Shown piece after piece: positions 51,271 through 59,995 of a DNA stretch of 64,000 nucleotides. The notes beneath the pieces are model-generated. The model saw only the letters and a program-made list of their open reading frames with translations. It had not been told where the DNA came from and ran no database searches. The translations under genes and the position numbers were made by a program. Position 1 is the first letter of the stretch. The number at the start of each line of letters is the position of its first letter. Location of the stretch: assembly GCF_014652815.1 (NCBI RefSeq), contig NZ_BMZN01000004.1:65137-129136 (forward strand), given 5' to 3'. This DNA is from Alcaligenes pakistanensis (lineage in GTDB: Bacteria > Pseudomonadota > Gammaproteobacteria > Burkholderiales > Burkholderiaceae_B).

Positions 51271-52758
51271 ATGCATGGGCGAGCCCTTCCCCTTTTGTGC
51301 CTGCTGCTGGCCATGGCATCCAGCGCGGTGCAAGCCAACGACGACGATACGCGCCGACTTCTGAATCAAATCGACCGCAACTTGAACGAACGCGAACGCT
51401 CCCATTTAGTGGAAGAAACCCCGCCCGATGTGGACCCGTCGGCCCTGATCACCATCAACGGCACGACCTACAGCGTCGATGCCACGCTAACCGATCTGGA
51501 ACCGGCCATTTATGTCGCCATCAATCTGCAGCAGTGGGCCAAGGTGGATCAGTTTGTAGAAAAGTATCAAGAGCTGCCCGGCCACAACCCTGCTTTGGTG
51601 CAGATGGCACAAGGCATGGTGGCTCGCAGCAAGGGCGATCACGGTCTGGCTATCCGCAAACTACGCGAGGCTCAGGAAAGTGATCCGAACATGATGCGCG
51701 CCAAGCTGGAGCTGGCCCGCGTACTGTTCGAGGACTATCAATCCAGCGAAGCCAAAGAACTGTTCAGCCAGATTTCCTCTGCCGGTATTCCAGAAGAAGT
51801 ACGACCCGTCATTGAAGGCTTTCAAGGTGCCCTGCAAGACCGCAATGCCTGGCACGGTTCTGCCTCGATTGGCCTGGGCTACAACAGCAATATCAATAAA
51901 GAAAACGGCCAGGAAGACACCTTCTTCACTTGCTATTTCTTTGGGTGCTTCCCGTCGGTGCGCAAGATGCCGGACCCGATCAAATCCACAGCCATGGTCT
52001 ACGACCTGACCTTGAATCGACGTTTCCAGCTAAGTGGCAACCATAATCTGCTGGTGCGCGGCATCAGCTACGGCAATCTGTACGACAAGCACAAAGAAGC
52101 CGAGCCCAAGGCGACCTACTACAGCGACAACACCAGCATTCTTTACGCGGGCTACAACTATCAGGACGCCAAAAACGACCTGTCGATTACGCCCCTGTTC
52201 GAGAACAATTACACCAACCGTCGCACCAGCTATCAGTCCTGGGGTGGGCGCGTGGACTGGAAGCACAATCTTAGCGACCGGCTGCAAGTAGGCGTGAATG
52301 CCCAGCACAAGAGCCTGTCCTACAAAGGCGATTTACGGCAGTACTTTGAAGGCACTAAAGAGAACCAGATAGGCTTGTACGGCTCTTATCTGATCGATGC
52401 CAAAACCGTGGTCTACGGGGGCCTGAATTACACCCGGAATCTGCAGTCTCAGCAAACGGCACAAAGCCGCAGTTATATGGCGAACCTGGGAATTTACAGA
52501 GCCTTTGATGCGGGTTTCAACATCAACGCCACGGCCCTGTACCGGCAGACTCGACACGATGCCGAAGACTTGTTCTTGGGCGGGCTGCGCAAGGACCGCC
52601 AACAGATTTATATCCTGAACGTGGGCATGCCACGCTTTGCGTTCAAAGGCATTACGCCCAATCTGTATGTGAAGCACACCTTCAACAACAGCAATATCGA
52701 CTGGGCCTTCAAATACAAGCAAACCGAAGTCGCGCTGAAACTGGAAAAACGTTTTTAA
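51271..52758 (+). CDS. Slam/DUF560 outer-membrane translocon (type XI secretion)
   Basis: This 495-residue protein begins with a signal peptide (LPLLCLLLAMASSAVQAND). Residues 80-190 form a TPR-like helical domain (LVQMAQGMVARSKGDHGLAI, then MMRAKLELARVLFEDYQSSE). The rest is a beta-barrel starting ASIGLGYNSNINKENG and ending VALKLEKRF with the terminal Phe of outer-membrane proteins. This is the Slam (surface lipoprotein assembly modifier) architecture. Slams move TbpB-like and hemophilin-like proteins across the outer membrane. The adjacent gene is its probable substrate. Confidence 0.85.
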   Translation: MHGRALPLLCLLLAMASSAVQANDDDTRRLLNQIDRNLNERERSHLVEETPPDVDPSALITINGTTYSVDATLTDLEPAIYVAINLQQWAKVDQFVEKYQELPGHNPALVQMAQGMVARSKGDHGLAIRKLREAQESDPNMMRAKLELARVLFEDYQSSEAKELFSQISSAGIPEEVRPVIEGFQGALQDRNAWHGSASIGLGYNSNINKENGQEDTFFTCYFFGCFPSVRKMPDPIKSTAMVYDLTLNRRFQLSGNHNLLVRGISYGNLYDKHKEAEPKATYYSDNTSILYAGYNYQDAKNDLSITPLFENNYTNRRTSYQSWGGRVDWKHNLSDRLQVGVNAQHKSLSYKGDLRQYFEGTKENQIGLYGSYLIDAKTVVYGGLNYTRNLQSQQTAQSRSYMANLGIYRAFDAGFNINATALYRQTRHDAEDLFLGGLRKDRQQIYILNVGMPRFAFKGITPNLYVKHTFNNSNIDWAFKYKQTEVALKLEKRF

Positions 52759-53133
52759 GATAGCGCCCCACTTGCTTTAGCGGCTTGTCTGCTGCTGCTC
52801 CTTTTAAGCCTCCAACGCTTAAGCCGACAGGAGATCTGACAGGTATCTCTTTTTAATAAAAGCGAACGCTGGGTTGCCTGTAAGAAAAGGGGCTCCAATA
52901 ACACTGCCACCGTTCTGTGCGAGGGCTCAACGCCCAGCCACTCCTTATGGATACGCCCGTTCCTGTGAAGCTGATCCGGGAGTCAGGACTACACGGTCTT
53001 GTTCTCCCCAAGACCGGACAAAAAAAACCACAAAATTTGCCAAGTGAAAGCCCGGTTGACCATAAGCCGGGATATAGTCGAGCAATCGATTTTCCTTAGC
53101 AGACAGAACACTTATCCCTTGGAGTCTCTCCTC
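52759..53133. other. Intergenic region without a gene, 375 bp
   Basis: Between the Slam and ClpP-like genes I see no convincing coding region or RNA gene. It contains a weak pair CGGCTT/AAGCCG after the Slam stop and an in-frame extension of the ClpP frame from 52999 that lacks family character. Confidence 0.5.
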
Positions 53134-53736
53134 ATGCTTGGCCAAGAAAAAGAAACTCGCTCTGATACCAGCCCGCAAGACAGCGCCTTTCTGGAAGAAA
53201 AAGCCTTCCGCGCCCGTACTGTGCTGGTCTTTGGCACCATCACGGATAAGCTCGCCTCGGAGACCGTGCGCAAGCTGCTGGCACTGGATGCCGAGTCCGA
53301 CGCCCCCATCACCATGATCGTGTCCTCGCCCGGAGGCCACCTGGAATCGGGCGACGCCATCCATGATGTGGTCCGTTTCATCGCCTCGCCCGTCACCATG
53401 GTAGGTACGGGCTGGGTGGGCAGTGCGGCCACTCACCTGTTTCTGGGTGCTGCCCGCGAACGCCGTGTTTGCCTGCCGCAGACCCGCTTTCTGATTCACC
53501 AGCCCAGCGGTGGCGCCGGTGGTCAGGCCAGCGATATGGCTATTCAAGCTCAAGAAATCATGAAGGCTCGCGAGCGTATCGCCCAAGTTATCGCGCGCGA
53601 AACGGGTCAGCCCATTGAACGTGTGCGTGATGATATCGAGCGCGACAAATGGATGGGTGCCGAGGAAGCCATTGAATATGGCCTGATCTCGCGCATTATT
53701 GAGCGACGCACCGAGCTGCTGCCCACCAGCAAATAA
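53134..53736 (+). CDS. ClpP-family serine protease
   Basis: This 200-residue protein has the ClpP fold with catalytic Ser in GWVGSAATHLF, His in RFLIHQPSGG and the Asp-containing region RDDIERDKWMGAEEAIEYGL. The ordinary ClpP serine motif is altered, as in secondary ClpP paralogues. The start at 53134 lies after GGAG; upstream codons lack family features. No Clp ATPase gene is nearby. It probably associates with a chromosomal ClpX or ClpA, or acts as a homotypic paralogue. Confidence 0.85.
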   Translation: MLGQEKETRSDTSPQDSAFLEEKAFRARTVLVFGTITDKLASETVRKLLALDAESDAPITMIVSSPGGHLESGDAIHDVVRFIASPVTMVGTGWVGSAATHLFLGAARERRVCLPQTRFLIHQPSGGAGGQASDMAIQAQEIMKARERIAQVIARETGQPIERVRDDIERDKWMGAEEAIEYGLISRIIERRTELLPTSK

Positions 53737-53757
53737 ACACCATTGGAAAGCCCCATC

Positions 53758-54378
53758 ATGCTAACTATTCTTGGCAGACAGTCCTCCATCAATGTGCGCA
53801 AAGTCATGTGGACCTGCGCGGAACTGAATCTGGAATTTGAGCGGCAAGATTGGGGCATGGGTTTTAGAGACGTCAATACGGACGAGTTCCGGGCGCTGAA
53901 TCCCAATGCCAAAATCCCTGTCTTGCTGGATGGGGATCGGGTCTTGTGGGAGTCCAATACCATCATGCGTTACCTGGCTAATCGCCAGGGCTCCCACACT
54001 TTGTATCCGCAAGATGCCTGGCAACGCGCCCAGGTGGATCAATGGCTGGACTGGCAGGCCAGCGAACTGAGCCCAGTATGGACCTACGCTTTTTGGAGCT
54101 TGTCCCGGCAATCTCCTAAGCACCAGGACGCAGAACAAATCCAGACGTCCTTGACCGCCTGGACACGCGCCATGTCCATTTTGAATACGCGGCTGGAACA
54201 GACACCCACCTATGCCACAGGTCCGGATTTCAGCTTGGCTGACATCATTCTGGGTCTGTCCATTCACCGTTGGTTAAATACACCCTTTGACCGCCCGGTG
54301 TTTGAAGCTGCTCAGGACTATTATCATCGCGTGGCCGCACGGCCGGCCTTTATAGGGCAATGTGCTGGCTTTCCTTAA
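53758..54378 (+). CDS. Glutathione S-transferase family protein
   Basis: This 206-residue protein has a thioredoxin-like N-terminal domain (MLTILGRQSSINVRKVMWTC, with IPVLLDGDRVLWESNTIMRY as the glutathione-binding loop) and a helical C-terminal domain with FSLADIILGLSIHRWLN. It conjugates or reduces electrophiles with glutathione; the substrate is not evident. It follows the ClpP-like gene by 21 bp and may be co-transcribed. The ATG at 53758 gives the standard length. Confidence 0.85.
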   Translation: MLTILGRQSSINVRKVMWTCAELNLEFERQDWGMGFRDVNTDEFRALNPNAKIPVLLDGDRVLWESNTIMRYLANRQGSHTLYPQDAWQRAQVDQWLDWQASELSPVWTYAFWSLSRQSPKHQDAEQIQTSLTAWTRAMSILNTRLEQTPTYATGPDFSLADIILGLSIHRWLNTPFDRPVFEAAQDYYHRVAARPAFIGQCAGFP

Positions 54379-54405
54379 GCGGTATTCTGCCTGTCTCAGC
54401 ATGAC

Positions 54406-54436
54406 AAAAACCGCGCACTGTGTTCGTGGTTTTTTT
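54406..54436 (+). terminator. Terminator after the GST gene
   Basis: AAAAACC-CG pairs with CG-GGTTTTT around a 9-base loop, followed by further T residues. It lies 27 bp after the GST stop. Confidence 0.75.
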
Positions 54437-54498
54437 ATGGGCGACGAAACAATCAGTCCTTGCCCTAGCTCCCCTTTTTTAAGCCCGAGATATAAAAA

Positions 54499-54906
54499 AT
54501 GGACGAAATCATTCGAGTAGGCTGCGGTGCAGTCATTATGCAAAACGGCCAAATCCTGCTGCTCCAGCGGGTGCGTGCGCCAGAAGCCGGGCACTGGGGC
54601 ATACCCGGCGGCAAGGTGGATTGGATGGAAACTCTGGAACAAGCCGTAAAACGGGAAATTGCTGAAGAAGTGGGTTTGCACCTGGACAAGCTGGAGCTGC
54701 TAGTCAATGTGGACCAGATAGACGCGGATCGGGCCGAACACTGGGTGGCTCCGGTCTACCTGGTCAAATCCTTTACCGGTCAGCCAGTCATACAGGAACC
54801 TGAAAAACACAGCGATATGAACTGGTTTGACCTGGACACACTGCCGCAGCCCTTGACCCTGGCAACTCAAGTCGCTGTAGCAACGATTCAAGGCATTAAA
54901 ACCTGA
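54499..54906 (+). CDS. Nudix hydrolase
   Basis: The 135-residue protein has a complete Nudix box, G-x5-E-x7-R-E-x2-E-E-x-G, in GGKVDWMETLEQAVKREIAE followed by EVG. It hydrolyses a nucleoside diphosphate linked to another group, in the MutT/NudE-like range; the substrate cannot be told. It is a stand-alone gene. Confidence 0.88.
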   Translation: MDEIIRVGCGAVIMQNGQILLLQRVRAPEAGHWGIPGGKVDWMETLEQAVKREIAEEVGLHLDKLELLVNVDQIDADRAEHWVAPVYLVKSFTGQPVIQEPEKHSDMNWFDLDTLPQPLTLATQVAVATIQGIKT

Positions 54907-54998
54907 GTTTACAAGGCCCAGCCTCACTACGATTAGGCCCCATATAAGGACTTAATCCCTCATCAGGCAGCAGCCAGTTTTGTAATATACTTTTTCGC

Positions 54999-55424
54999 AT
55001 GCACGCCCTAGGTCCCCGTTTCGTTCGTCGCGAAATCCGAGTCTGGCAACTTCTGTTTTGCCTGGCTCTGCTGGCCTACGTCTGTCGCGCCATTATCCCG
55101 GCAGGCTATATGCCGACCCGCTCGGCACAAGATAATGGCTTTGCCATTACCTTCTGTACGGCGGGCAATCCGGCCAGTACGCTCTGGATTGATCTGCTGG
55201 GCCACGATACACAGCAGGACTCCGATCACCACCCAAACCCGCAAGATTGTCCATTTGGCATTGCGGCTTCGTCCGCCTTATTGCCTACGCAGGATGTCCC
55301 AGCCCTGATCAGCCTGATTGCGTATCGACCTGTTTTGCTGGCCGAAATCCAGCAGACCTGGTCTACGCCTCCTGCTCGGGGCCCACCTTTAGGCTCACGC
55401 GCCCCGCCCCCCCACCTCGCTTGA
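54999..55424 (+). CDS. DUF2946-family protein, copper-associated
   Basis: This 141-residue protein has one N-terminal membrane segment (WQLLFCLALLAYVCRAIIPA) followed by GYMP and a histidine/cysteine-containing region (FCTAGN, DHHPNPQDCPFG) characteristic of DUF2946. Members usually lie with YcnI/DUF1775 and copper genes, as here. It is probably a membrane-anchored periplasmic protein with a metal-related role. It stands 58 bp before the YcnI-like gene. Confidence 0.7.
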   Translation: MHALGPRFVRREIRVWQLLFCLALLAYVCRAIIPAGYMPTRSAQDNGFAITFCTAGNPASTLWIDLLGHDTQQDSDHHPNPQDCPFGIAASSALLPTQDVPALISLIAYRPVLLAEIQQTWSTPPARGPPLGSRAPPPHLA

Positions 55425-55482
55425 TACGTCCGGATAGCCGTCCCTGACGGCCCCTGTTTTTTCTATCTCGCCGAGGTTTTTC

Positions 55483-56019
55483 ATGTCGATTTCTGCTCCC
55501 TCTTTCCGTGCCGTTCTGGGCATGGCTGCTGTTCTGTTCACTTCTTCTGCCCTTGCACACGTTTCTTTGCAAACCAAGCAAGCCCCGGTAGGCAGCAGCT
55601 ACAAGGCTGTTCTGACTGTACCGCATGGCTGCAAGGGCTCTGCCACTACTAAAATCCGCGTCCGAATTCCTGAAGGTGTGGTCGGTATCAAGCCGCAGCC
55701 CAAAGCAGGCTGGACCCTGGAAACGGTGAAAGGCGACTACAAACAGCCCTACACCCGCTGGGGGGCCAAGGTCAGTTCGGGCGTTCAGGAAGTGGTCTGG
55801 GCCGGTGGTCCCTTGCAGGACGAGCACTACGACGAGTTCGTGTTCATCAGCTATCTAAGCGACGAACTCCAGCCCGACAGCACACTGTATTTCCCGGTCA
55901 TCCAAGAGTGTGAACAAGGCGTAGAGCGCTGGATAGACCAAGCCGCTACCAATAAAAAAGACGCGGCAGACCATTCGGATGCACCCGCCCCCAGCGTGCA
56001 ATTGCTGCCCAAGCCTTAA
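55483..56019 (+). CDS. YcnI/DUF1775 copper-binding protein
   Basis: This 178-residue exported protein has a signal peptide ending SSALAHVSL; the mature N-terminal His is the expected copper ligand, with VPHGCKGSATTKIRVRIPEG as the conserved strand pair. YcnI-type domains bind Cu(II) in the periplasm and cooperate with CopC/CopD proteins. The next gene is a CopC-CopD fusion, so the two likely form a copper-uptake or handling unit. Confidence 0.87.
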   Translation: MSISAPSFRAVLGMAAVLFTSSALAHVSLQTKQAPVGSSYKAVLTVPHGCKGSATTKIRVRIPEGVVGIKPQPKAGWTLETVKGDYKQPYTRWGAKVSSGVQEVVWAGGPLQDEHYDEFVFISYLSDELQPDSTLYFPVIQECEQGVERWIDQAATNKKDAADHSDAPAPSVQLLPKP

Positions 56020-56073
56020 CCGTACAGGCCACGGATGCGCGTCTTTGGCGCGCATCCACCTGAAGGAAACCTT

Positions 56074-57711
56074 ATGCAAACGCAGATCATGCGTCGCGCT
56101 CCCCTGTCCACCAGCTTGCCCAGACTGATCATCGTGTTGATGACCTTCATCTTGCTGGTCTGGGCTCCCCGGCTTTACGCCCATGCATCCTTAATTGCCA
56201 GCACGCCCAATAGCAGTGCTGTCTTGCAGGACGCTCCCCACAACGTCACCTTGAGCTTTAACGAGTCGATATCGCCGCTAGTCATGAAGCTGATCCGGCC
56301 CGATGGCTCAACCGAAGATTTAAAAGAGCCTCTAACACAGAACAATGCATTGGAACTGGCCCTGCCTGCCTTGGACGAGCACGGCACCTACGGAGTCAGC
56401 TGGCGGGTCATCTCGGCCGATGGCCATCCCGTTGGTGGCACACTGACCTTTTCCCTCGGTATGCCCAGCGCCCAAACGGTGGATAAGCGTAGCGGCGATC
56501 CGCTCAGAAATAGCGTGATCTGGCTGGCCCGTCTTTTGGGCTATCTGGGGCTATTTACCGGCATAGCTTGGACGGTTTATAGATCCCAGATTCCGTCCAC
56601 AGGCACACTACCCGCGCCAGCAAGCCGATTCGTCCTCTCTGCTTTAGCCTTGGGTGCAGGGGCCGTTTTACTGAACCTGGGACTAGTGGGCGTAGATGCT
56701 CTGGATTTACCGTTATCGGCTTTGTTCAACAGCATAGTCTGGAAAACGGCTGCCACAACGTCGATGGGGCTTGCTGCGGTATTGGCTTGGCTTGCCGTGC
56801 TCTGTGCGGCTCTATCCTGGAAAATGACTCATCGGCTCAGCTACACCCTACTGGCGATCTTGGCACTGTTCTTATTGGGTGGCTCTTTGGCGGCCAGTGG
56901 CCATGCCAGCACAGCCGAGCCGGTCTGGCTGGCTCGGCCCAGCGTCTGGTTGCATATCATCGCCTTAACGCTGTGGATTGGAGCTTTGCTGCCTTTGGCT
57001 TTTGCACTAAAGCGGGGCCAAGAATCCCAATTACTAGCCCGGTTCTCGCGCCTGATTCCAGCCGCTTTAGTCCTATTGCTAGGCAGTGGTGCCACACTGA
57101 TTTATGTTCAATTCGACCAAGTCTCGTCTCTATGGCAAAGCGCGTACGGACAGGTTCTAAGCGTCAAACTGCTGTTGGTCACTTTACTGTTGGGATTAGG
57201 GGCTTACAACCGCTACCGCCTAAGCCGGGCAGTGCTGAATCAGCAATCCGAGGCCCGGTCTCGCATGCTGCGCATCGTCAAAATGGAATACCTGCTGGTG
57301 GTGCTGATTCTGGCGGTTCTGACGTTGTGGCGTTTTACGCCGCCACCACGCGCATTGGCACAAGTTCCCACACCTAGCATTTCTGCTCATATCCATACGG
57401 ATGCGGGCATGGCGGATCTGGTTTATACCCCGGCCAGTCCACCGCAGGCGGCCACACTGAAACTCTCATTATTTGAGCCCGATTTCAGCCCCTTAAAGGC
57501 ACAAGAAGTTGAGGTGATCTTTACCAATCCACAAGCCGGTGTCGAATCCATTACCTTCCCCGCCCATCCCCAGTCGCCACATCAATGGGAGATCAACCCT
57601 ATAGAGCTGCCTCATCTTGCCAGCTGGGACATTCGGATTCAGGTGCTGATTTCAGACTTCGAACGCATTCGTCTGGACACCACCTTAGAGCTTCAAACTC
57701 CCACACCCTGA
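56074..57711 (+). CDS. CopC-CopD fusion copper transporter (YcnJ-like)
   Basis: This 545-residue protein has a signal peptide ending RLYAHASL, where the mature His starts the CopC domain (ASLIASTPNSSAVLQDAP, SADGHPVGGTLTFSLG). It then has about eight CopD-type membrane segments (GHASTAEPVWLARPSVWLHI, LSVKLLLVTLLLGLGAYNRY) and a periplasmic C-terminal domain. Such fusions import copper. AAGGAAACC precedes the ATG at 56074. It is 54 bp after the YcnI gene. Confidence 0.87.
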   Translation: MQTQIMRRAPLSTSLPRLIIVLMTFILLVWAPRLYAHASLIASTPNSSAVLQDAPHNVTLSFNESISPLVMKLIRPDGSTEDLKEPLTQNNALELALPALDEHGTYGVSWRVISADGHPVGGTLTFSLGMPSAQTVDKRSGDPLRNSVIWLARLLGYLGLFTGIAWTVYRSQIPSTGTLPAPASRFVLSALALGAGAVLLNLGLVGVDALDLPLSALFNSIVWKTAATTSMGLAAVLAWLAVLCAALSWKMTHRLSYTLLAILALFLLGGSLAASGHASTAEPVWLARPSVWLHIIALTLWIGALLPLAFALKRGQESQLLARFSRLIPAALVLLLGSGATLIYVQFDQVSSLWQSAYGQVLSVKLLLVTLLLGLGAYNRYRLSRAVLNQQSEARSRMLRIVKMEYLLVVLILAVLTLWRFTPPPRALAQVPTPSISAHIHTDAGMADLVYTPASPPQAATLKLSLFEPDFSPLKAQEVEVIFTNPQAGVESITFPAHPQSPHQWEINPIELPHLASWDIRIQVLISDFERIRLDTTLELQTPTP

Positions 57712-57854
57712 TCACAGCACACTGATCTGCTCGCCTGATATGAGTTCATCAACCTTGACCCTAGTGCACGTCCAGCCATCTATAAAAGCACCAATGGCGG
57801 AGGGATACTTGCAGCCCCTATCGCGCAGTAAAGATACGGGCCGCACTAGCCGTT

Positions 57855-58403
57855 CTAATGCACCGACAGACACGTTAACAGCTTATCCAGAGCCTGCTGA
57901 TACAGCCCCTCCAGACTCTGCCCATCCGCCGTAGCAGACACTGGCAGCCCGCAACCGTGGACATGATCGACCAAAATAGTCAGCCATAGCTCCGCTTCCG
58001 GGGTGATGGATGCTAACAGCAGGCGCAAACGATCTGTAATCTCTCGAGTTACCCCCGCCAAGGCTTCGGGTACTGCAAAAATTGCCAAAGTCAGATTAGG
58101 ATGACGGCAAACGGCCTGGTGGTAGCGTAGCAAGATCATCCGCAGCTCGGCCTGCCTGTCTTGCTCCTGATCCACCCCGTCCAGCACCTGGGCATACACC
58201 CGATCCGACAAAGCACGCAGCAAACCCGCTCTGTCTGGCACGTGGTTATACAGGCTCATGGGAGTGACGCCCAGACGGGACGCCAAAGCCCGCATGCTCA
58301 AGCCTTGCTCGCCGCCCTCGTCCAGCAGCGCCAGCCCGGCAGTCAAAATGTCCTTCAGCGTCAAGCCAGTTCCCCCCGCCGGACGCCCTCGTCCACGACT
58401 CAT
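57855..58403 (-). CDS. TetR-family transcriptional regulator
   Basis: This 182-residue protein has the TetR N-terminal helix-turn-helix (LSMRALASRLGVTPMSLYNH) and a C-terminal TetR_C-like ligand domain. It is translationally coupled (4-base overlap) to the dihydrofolate-reductase-like gene upstream. A 15-bp palindrome before that gene is the probable operator, so the pair is likely autoregulated. Ligand unknown. Confidence 0.82.
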   Translation of the reverse strand: MSRGRGRPAGGTGLTLKDILTAGLALLDEGGEQGLSMRALASRLGVTPMSLYNHVPDRAGLLRALSDRVYAQVLDGVDQEQDRQAELRMILLRYHQAVCRHPNLTLAIFAVPEALAGVTREITDRLRLLLASITPEAELWLTILVDHVHGCGLPVSATADGQSLEGLYQQALDKLLTCLSVH

Positions 58404-58939
58404 GATTTACGCTGATAGCGAGACTGCACTAAACCGGAAGGAAAGCTCTGGCTGGAAACCAAGCTCCAGTCCATCTCCTGATTCACACTGCCAAACAAGC
58501 TGCGACCTTCACCGATCAGAACAGGCATGGTGGACAGAATCATGTCGTGAACCAAACCTGCACGTAAAAAGGACTGGATAATTTGGCCGCCATCCACATA
58601 GATACGTTGCCGATTTTCCGCCGCCAGTTGCTCCATCACTTGTTCGGGTGTCTGTTTGGAGAAGCGGACTTTACCTTGCAAGTATTCAGGAACGGGGGTG
58701 TCGGCTAACTGTTTGGACAAGACCACCAGCGGCAAGTCGTAAGGCCAGACGTCAAAAGACAGGACTTTTTCGTACGTCCCGCGCCCCATGACGACCGCAT
58801 CTTTGTCGGCAATAAAAGCAGAATAGCCATGGTCCTCGGCAGGATCACTGCGTTCCAGCAACCAGGCGATATCACCATCCGGTTTCGCGATGAATCCATC
58901 CAGACTGATGCCAATGAAAACGTGTGCAGTGCTCATCAT
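58400..58939 (-). CDS. Dihydrofolate-reductase-like (RibD C-terminal) oxidoreductase
   Basis: This 179-residue protein shows the RibD C-terminal/DHFR-like fold: FIGISLDGFIAKPDGDIAWL, VVMGRGTYEKVLSFDVWPYD, IYVDGGQIIQSFLRAGLVHD and STMPVLIGEGRSLFG. Members bind NADPH but many have no known substrate. It is the first gene of the pair with the TetR regulator. Confidence 0.82.
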   Translation of the reverse strand: MMSTAHVFIGISLDGFIAKPDGDIAWLLERSDPAEDHGYSAFIADKDAVVMGRGTYEKVLSFDVWPYDLPLVVLSKQLADTPVPEYLQGKVRFSKQTPEQVMEQLAAENRQRIYVDGGQIIQSFLRAGLVHDMILSTMPVLIGEGRSLFGSVNQEMDWSLVSSQSFPSGLVQSRYQRKS

Positions 58940-58950
58940 CTACCCTTTAT

Positions 58951-58965
58951 ATATACGATGTATAT
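58951..58965. promoter_or_regulatory. Palindromic operator for the TetR pair
   Basis: ATATAC-GAT-GTATAT is a perfect inverted repeat with a 3-bp spacer, 12 bp upstream of the reductase-like start. It is typical in size and form for a TetR-family operator. Confidence 0.7.
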
Positions 58966-59104
58966 TTTATAGATAAATTCGTCCTTGGACACTAAAATCT
59001 GACAAGCACTACGATCAAGTCAAAAAAAATTTTGCTTTCACTCACGAACAAAAAGGCCGCCTTCACGCTACAAAATCGACTTAACAGAGAAACAGATACG
59101 CTGT

Positions 59105-59491
59105 TTAAGGCGTCAAGAAACGGCTGGCCTCCACACGTGCCTCCCCTTCGTCAAAGACAAAGGCAAAACGTAGTCCAAGCACTCGCCCCAAGGTATGTTG
59201 CGCTAAACGGGCTGCCGCCGGAATGGCTCGTCCTTGCGTAATCACGACCATACCGGCGCATAAATCCTTCAAGCGTTGCTTGTTGTGCTTGAAAAACAAA
59301 GCCCGCTGCTTGCGATCCTCGTGGCTTTCTTCCTGGTTACGATCTTCACCACCCAGACGCTCGGTCAACAAGACAAAGCGCTGGCCCCGGTTCAACAAAG
59401 CCTCCAGTTGATCTTGGGTCTGTTGCGACGTGTGTTCCTGCTCGTGTTCTCTTAAAAACACCAATGGGAACTGGGTATCATCCACTTGCAT
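59105..59491 (-). CDS. Unrecognised protein, 128 aa
   Basis: I do not recognise this gene. The protein is soluble and has a basic, charged middle part (EDRNQEESHEDRKQRALFFK) and an FVF-rich end. AAGGAG stands eight bases before the ATG at 59491, which supports expression. The frame extends further upstream but without a ribosome binding site. It lies before another short unknown gene on the same strand. Confidence 0.55.
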   Translation of the reverse strand: MQVDDTQFPLVFLREHEQEHTSQQTQDQLEALLNRGQRFVLLTERLGGEDRNQEESHEDRKQRALFFKHNKQRLKDLCAGMVVITQGRAIPAAARLAQHTLGRVLGLRFAFVFDEGEARVEASRFLTP

Positions 59492-59647
59492 GACGTTCTC
59501 CTTGCTATCAATAAAGACAGCCTGCGTCAAAGCGACGGGCACCCACACTTGGGGCACGCCCGAAGGCATGCATCAAACCACTAGGCACATAGAGCCAAGC
59601 GGTATCGCGCAATAAATACGGTCGGACCGTTGCGCCATCATTTCTCA

Positions 59648-59902
59648 TCACAGCCGGGACTCCACAAAATCACGCAGTTGAGGGTCGCGGATTTCCAGCG
59701 TATCGAACAAGCCCAGCGCTTTTAAAGCGGGCAAGGCGGCCAGAATATCGTTCAAGGCATGCTGGCGTTGAGCGTCGCTGACATCCGCTTGGCGCAGCAC
59801 CGCTGCATTATGCAAAAACGCACCCACCGTTCCTTTGCGGATCGTGGTGCCGTCAATCTGAACGTCATTGGCATGGTCAGGGAGAATGTCTTGTGCTTGC
59901 AT
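59648..59902 (-). CDS. Unrecognised protein, 84 aa
   Basis: This small soluble protein starts MQAQDILPDHANDVQIDGTT and ends EIRDPQLRDFVESRL. AAGGAG precedes the ATG, so it is probably expressed. I know no function. It shares strand with the next unknown gene (156-bp gap) and is divergent from the AraC regulator, which may control it. Confidence 0.55.
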   Translation of the reverse strand: MQAQDILPDHANDVQIDGTTIRKGTVGAFLHNAAVLRQADVSDAQRQHALNDILAALPALKALGLFDTLEIRDPQLRDFVESRL

Positions 59903-59995
59903 CAGTAGCTCCTTTATTCATCAGGGCTTTCAGTGTAGGCAGAAAGGTTTTGGCGGCTGTATACTTCATCGGTCAATAAATATCAAAATAAGGCC

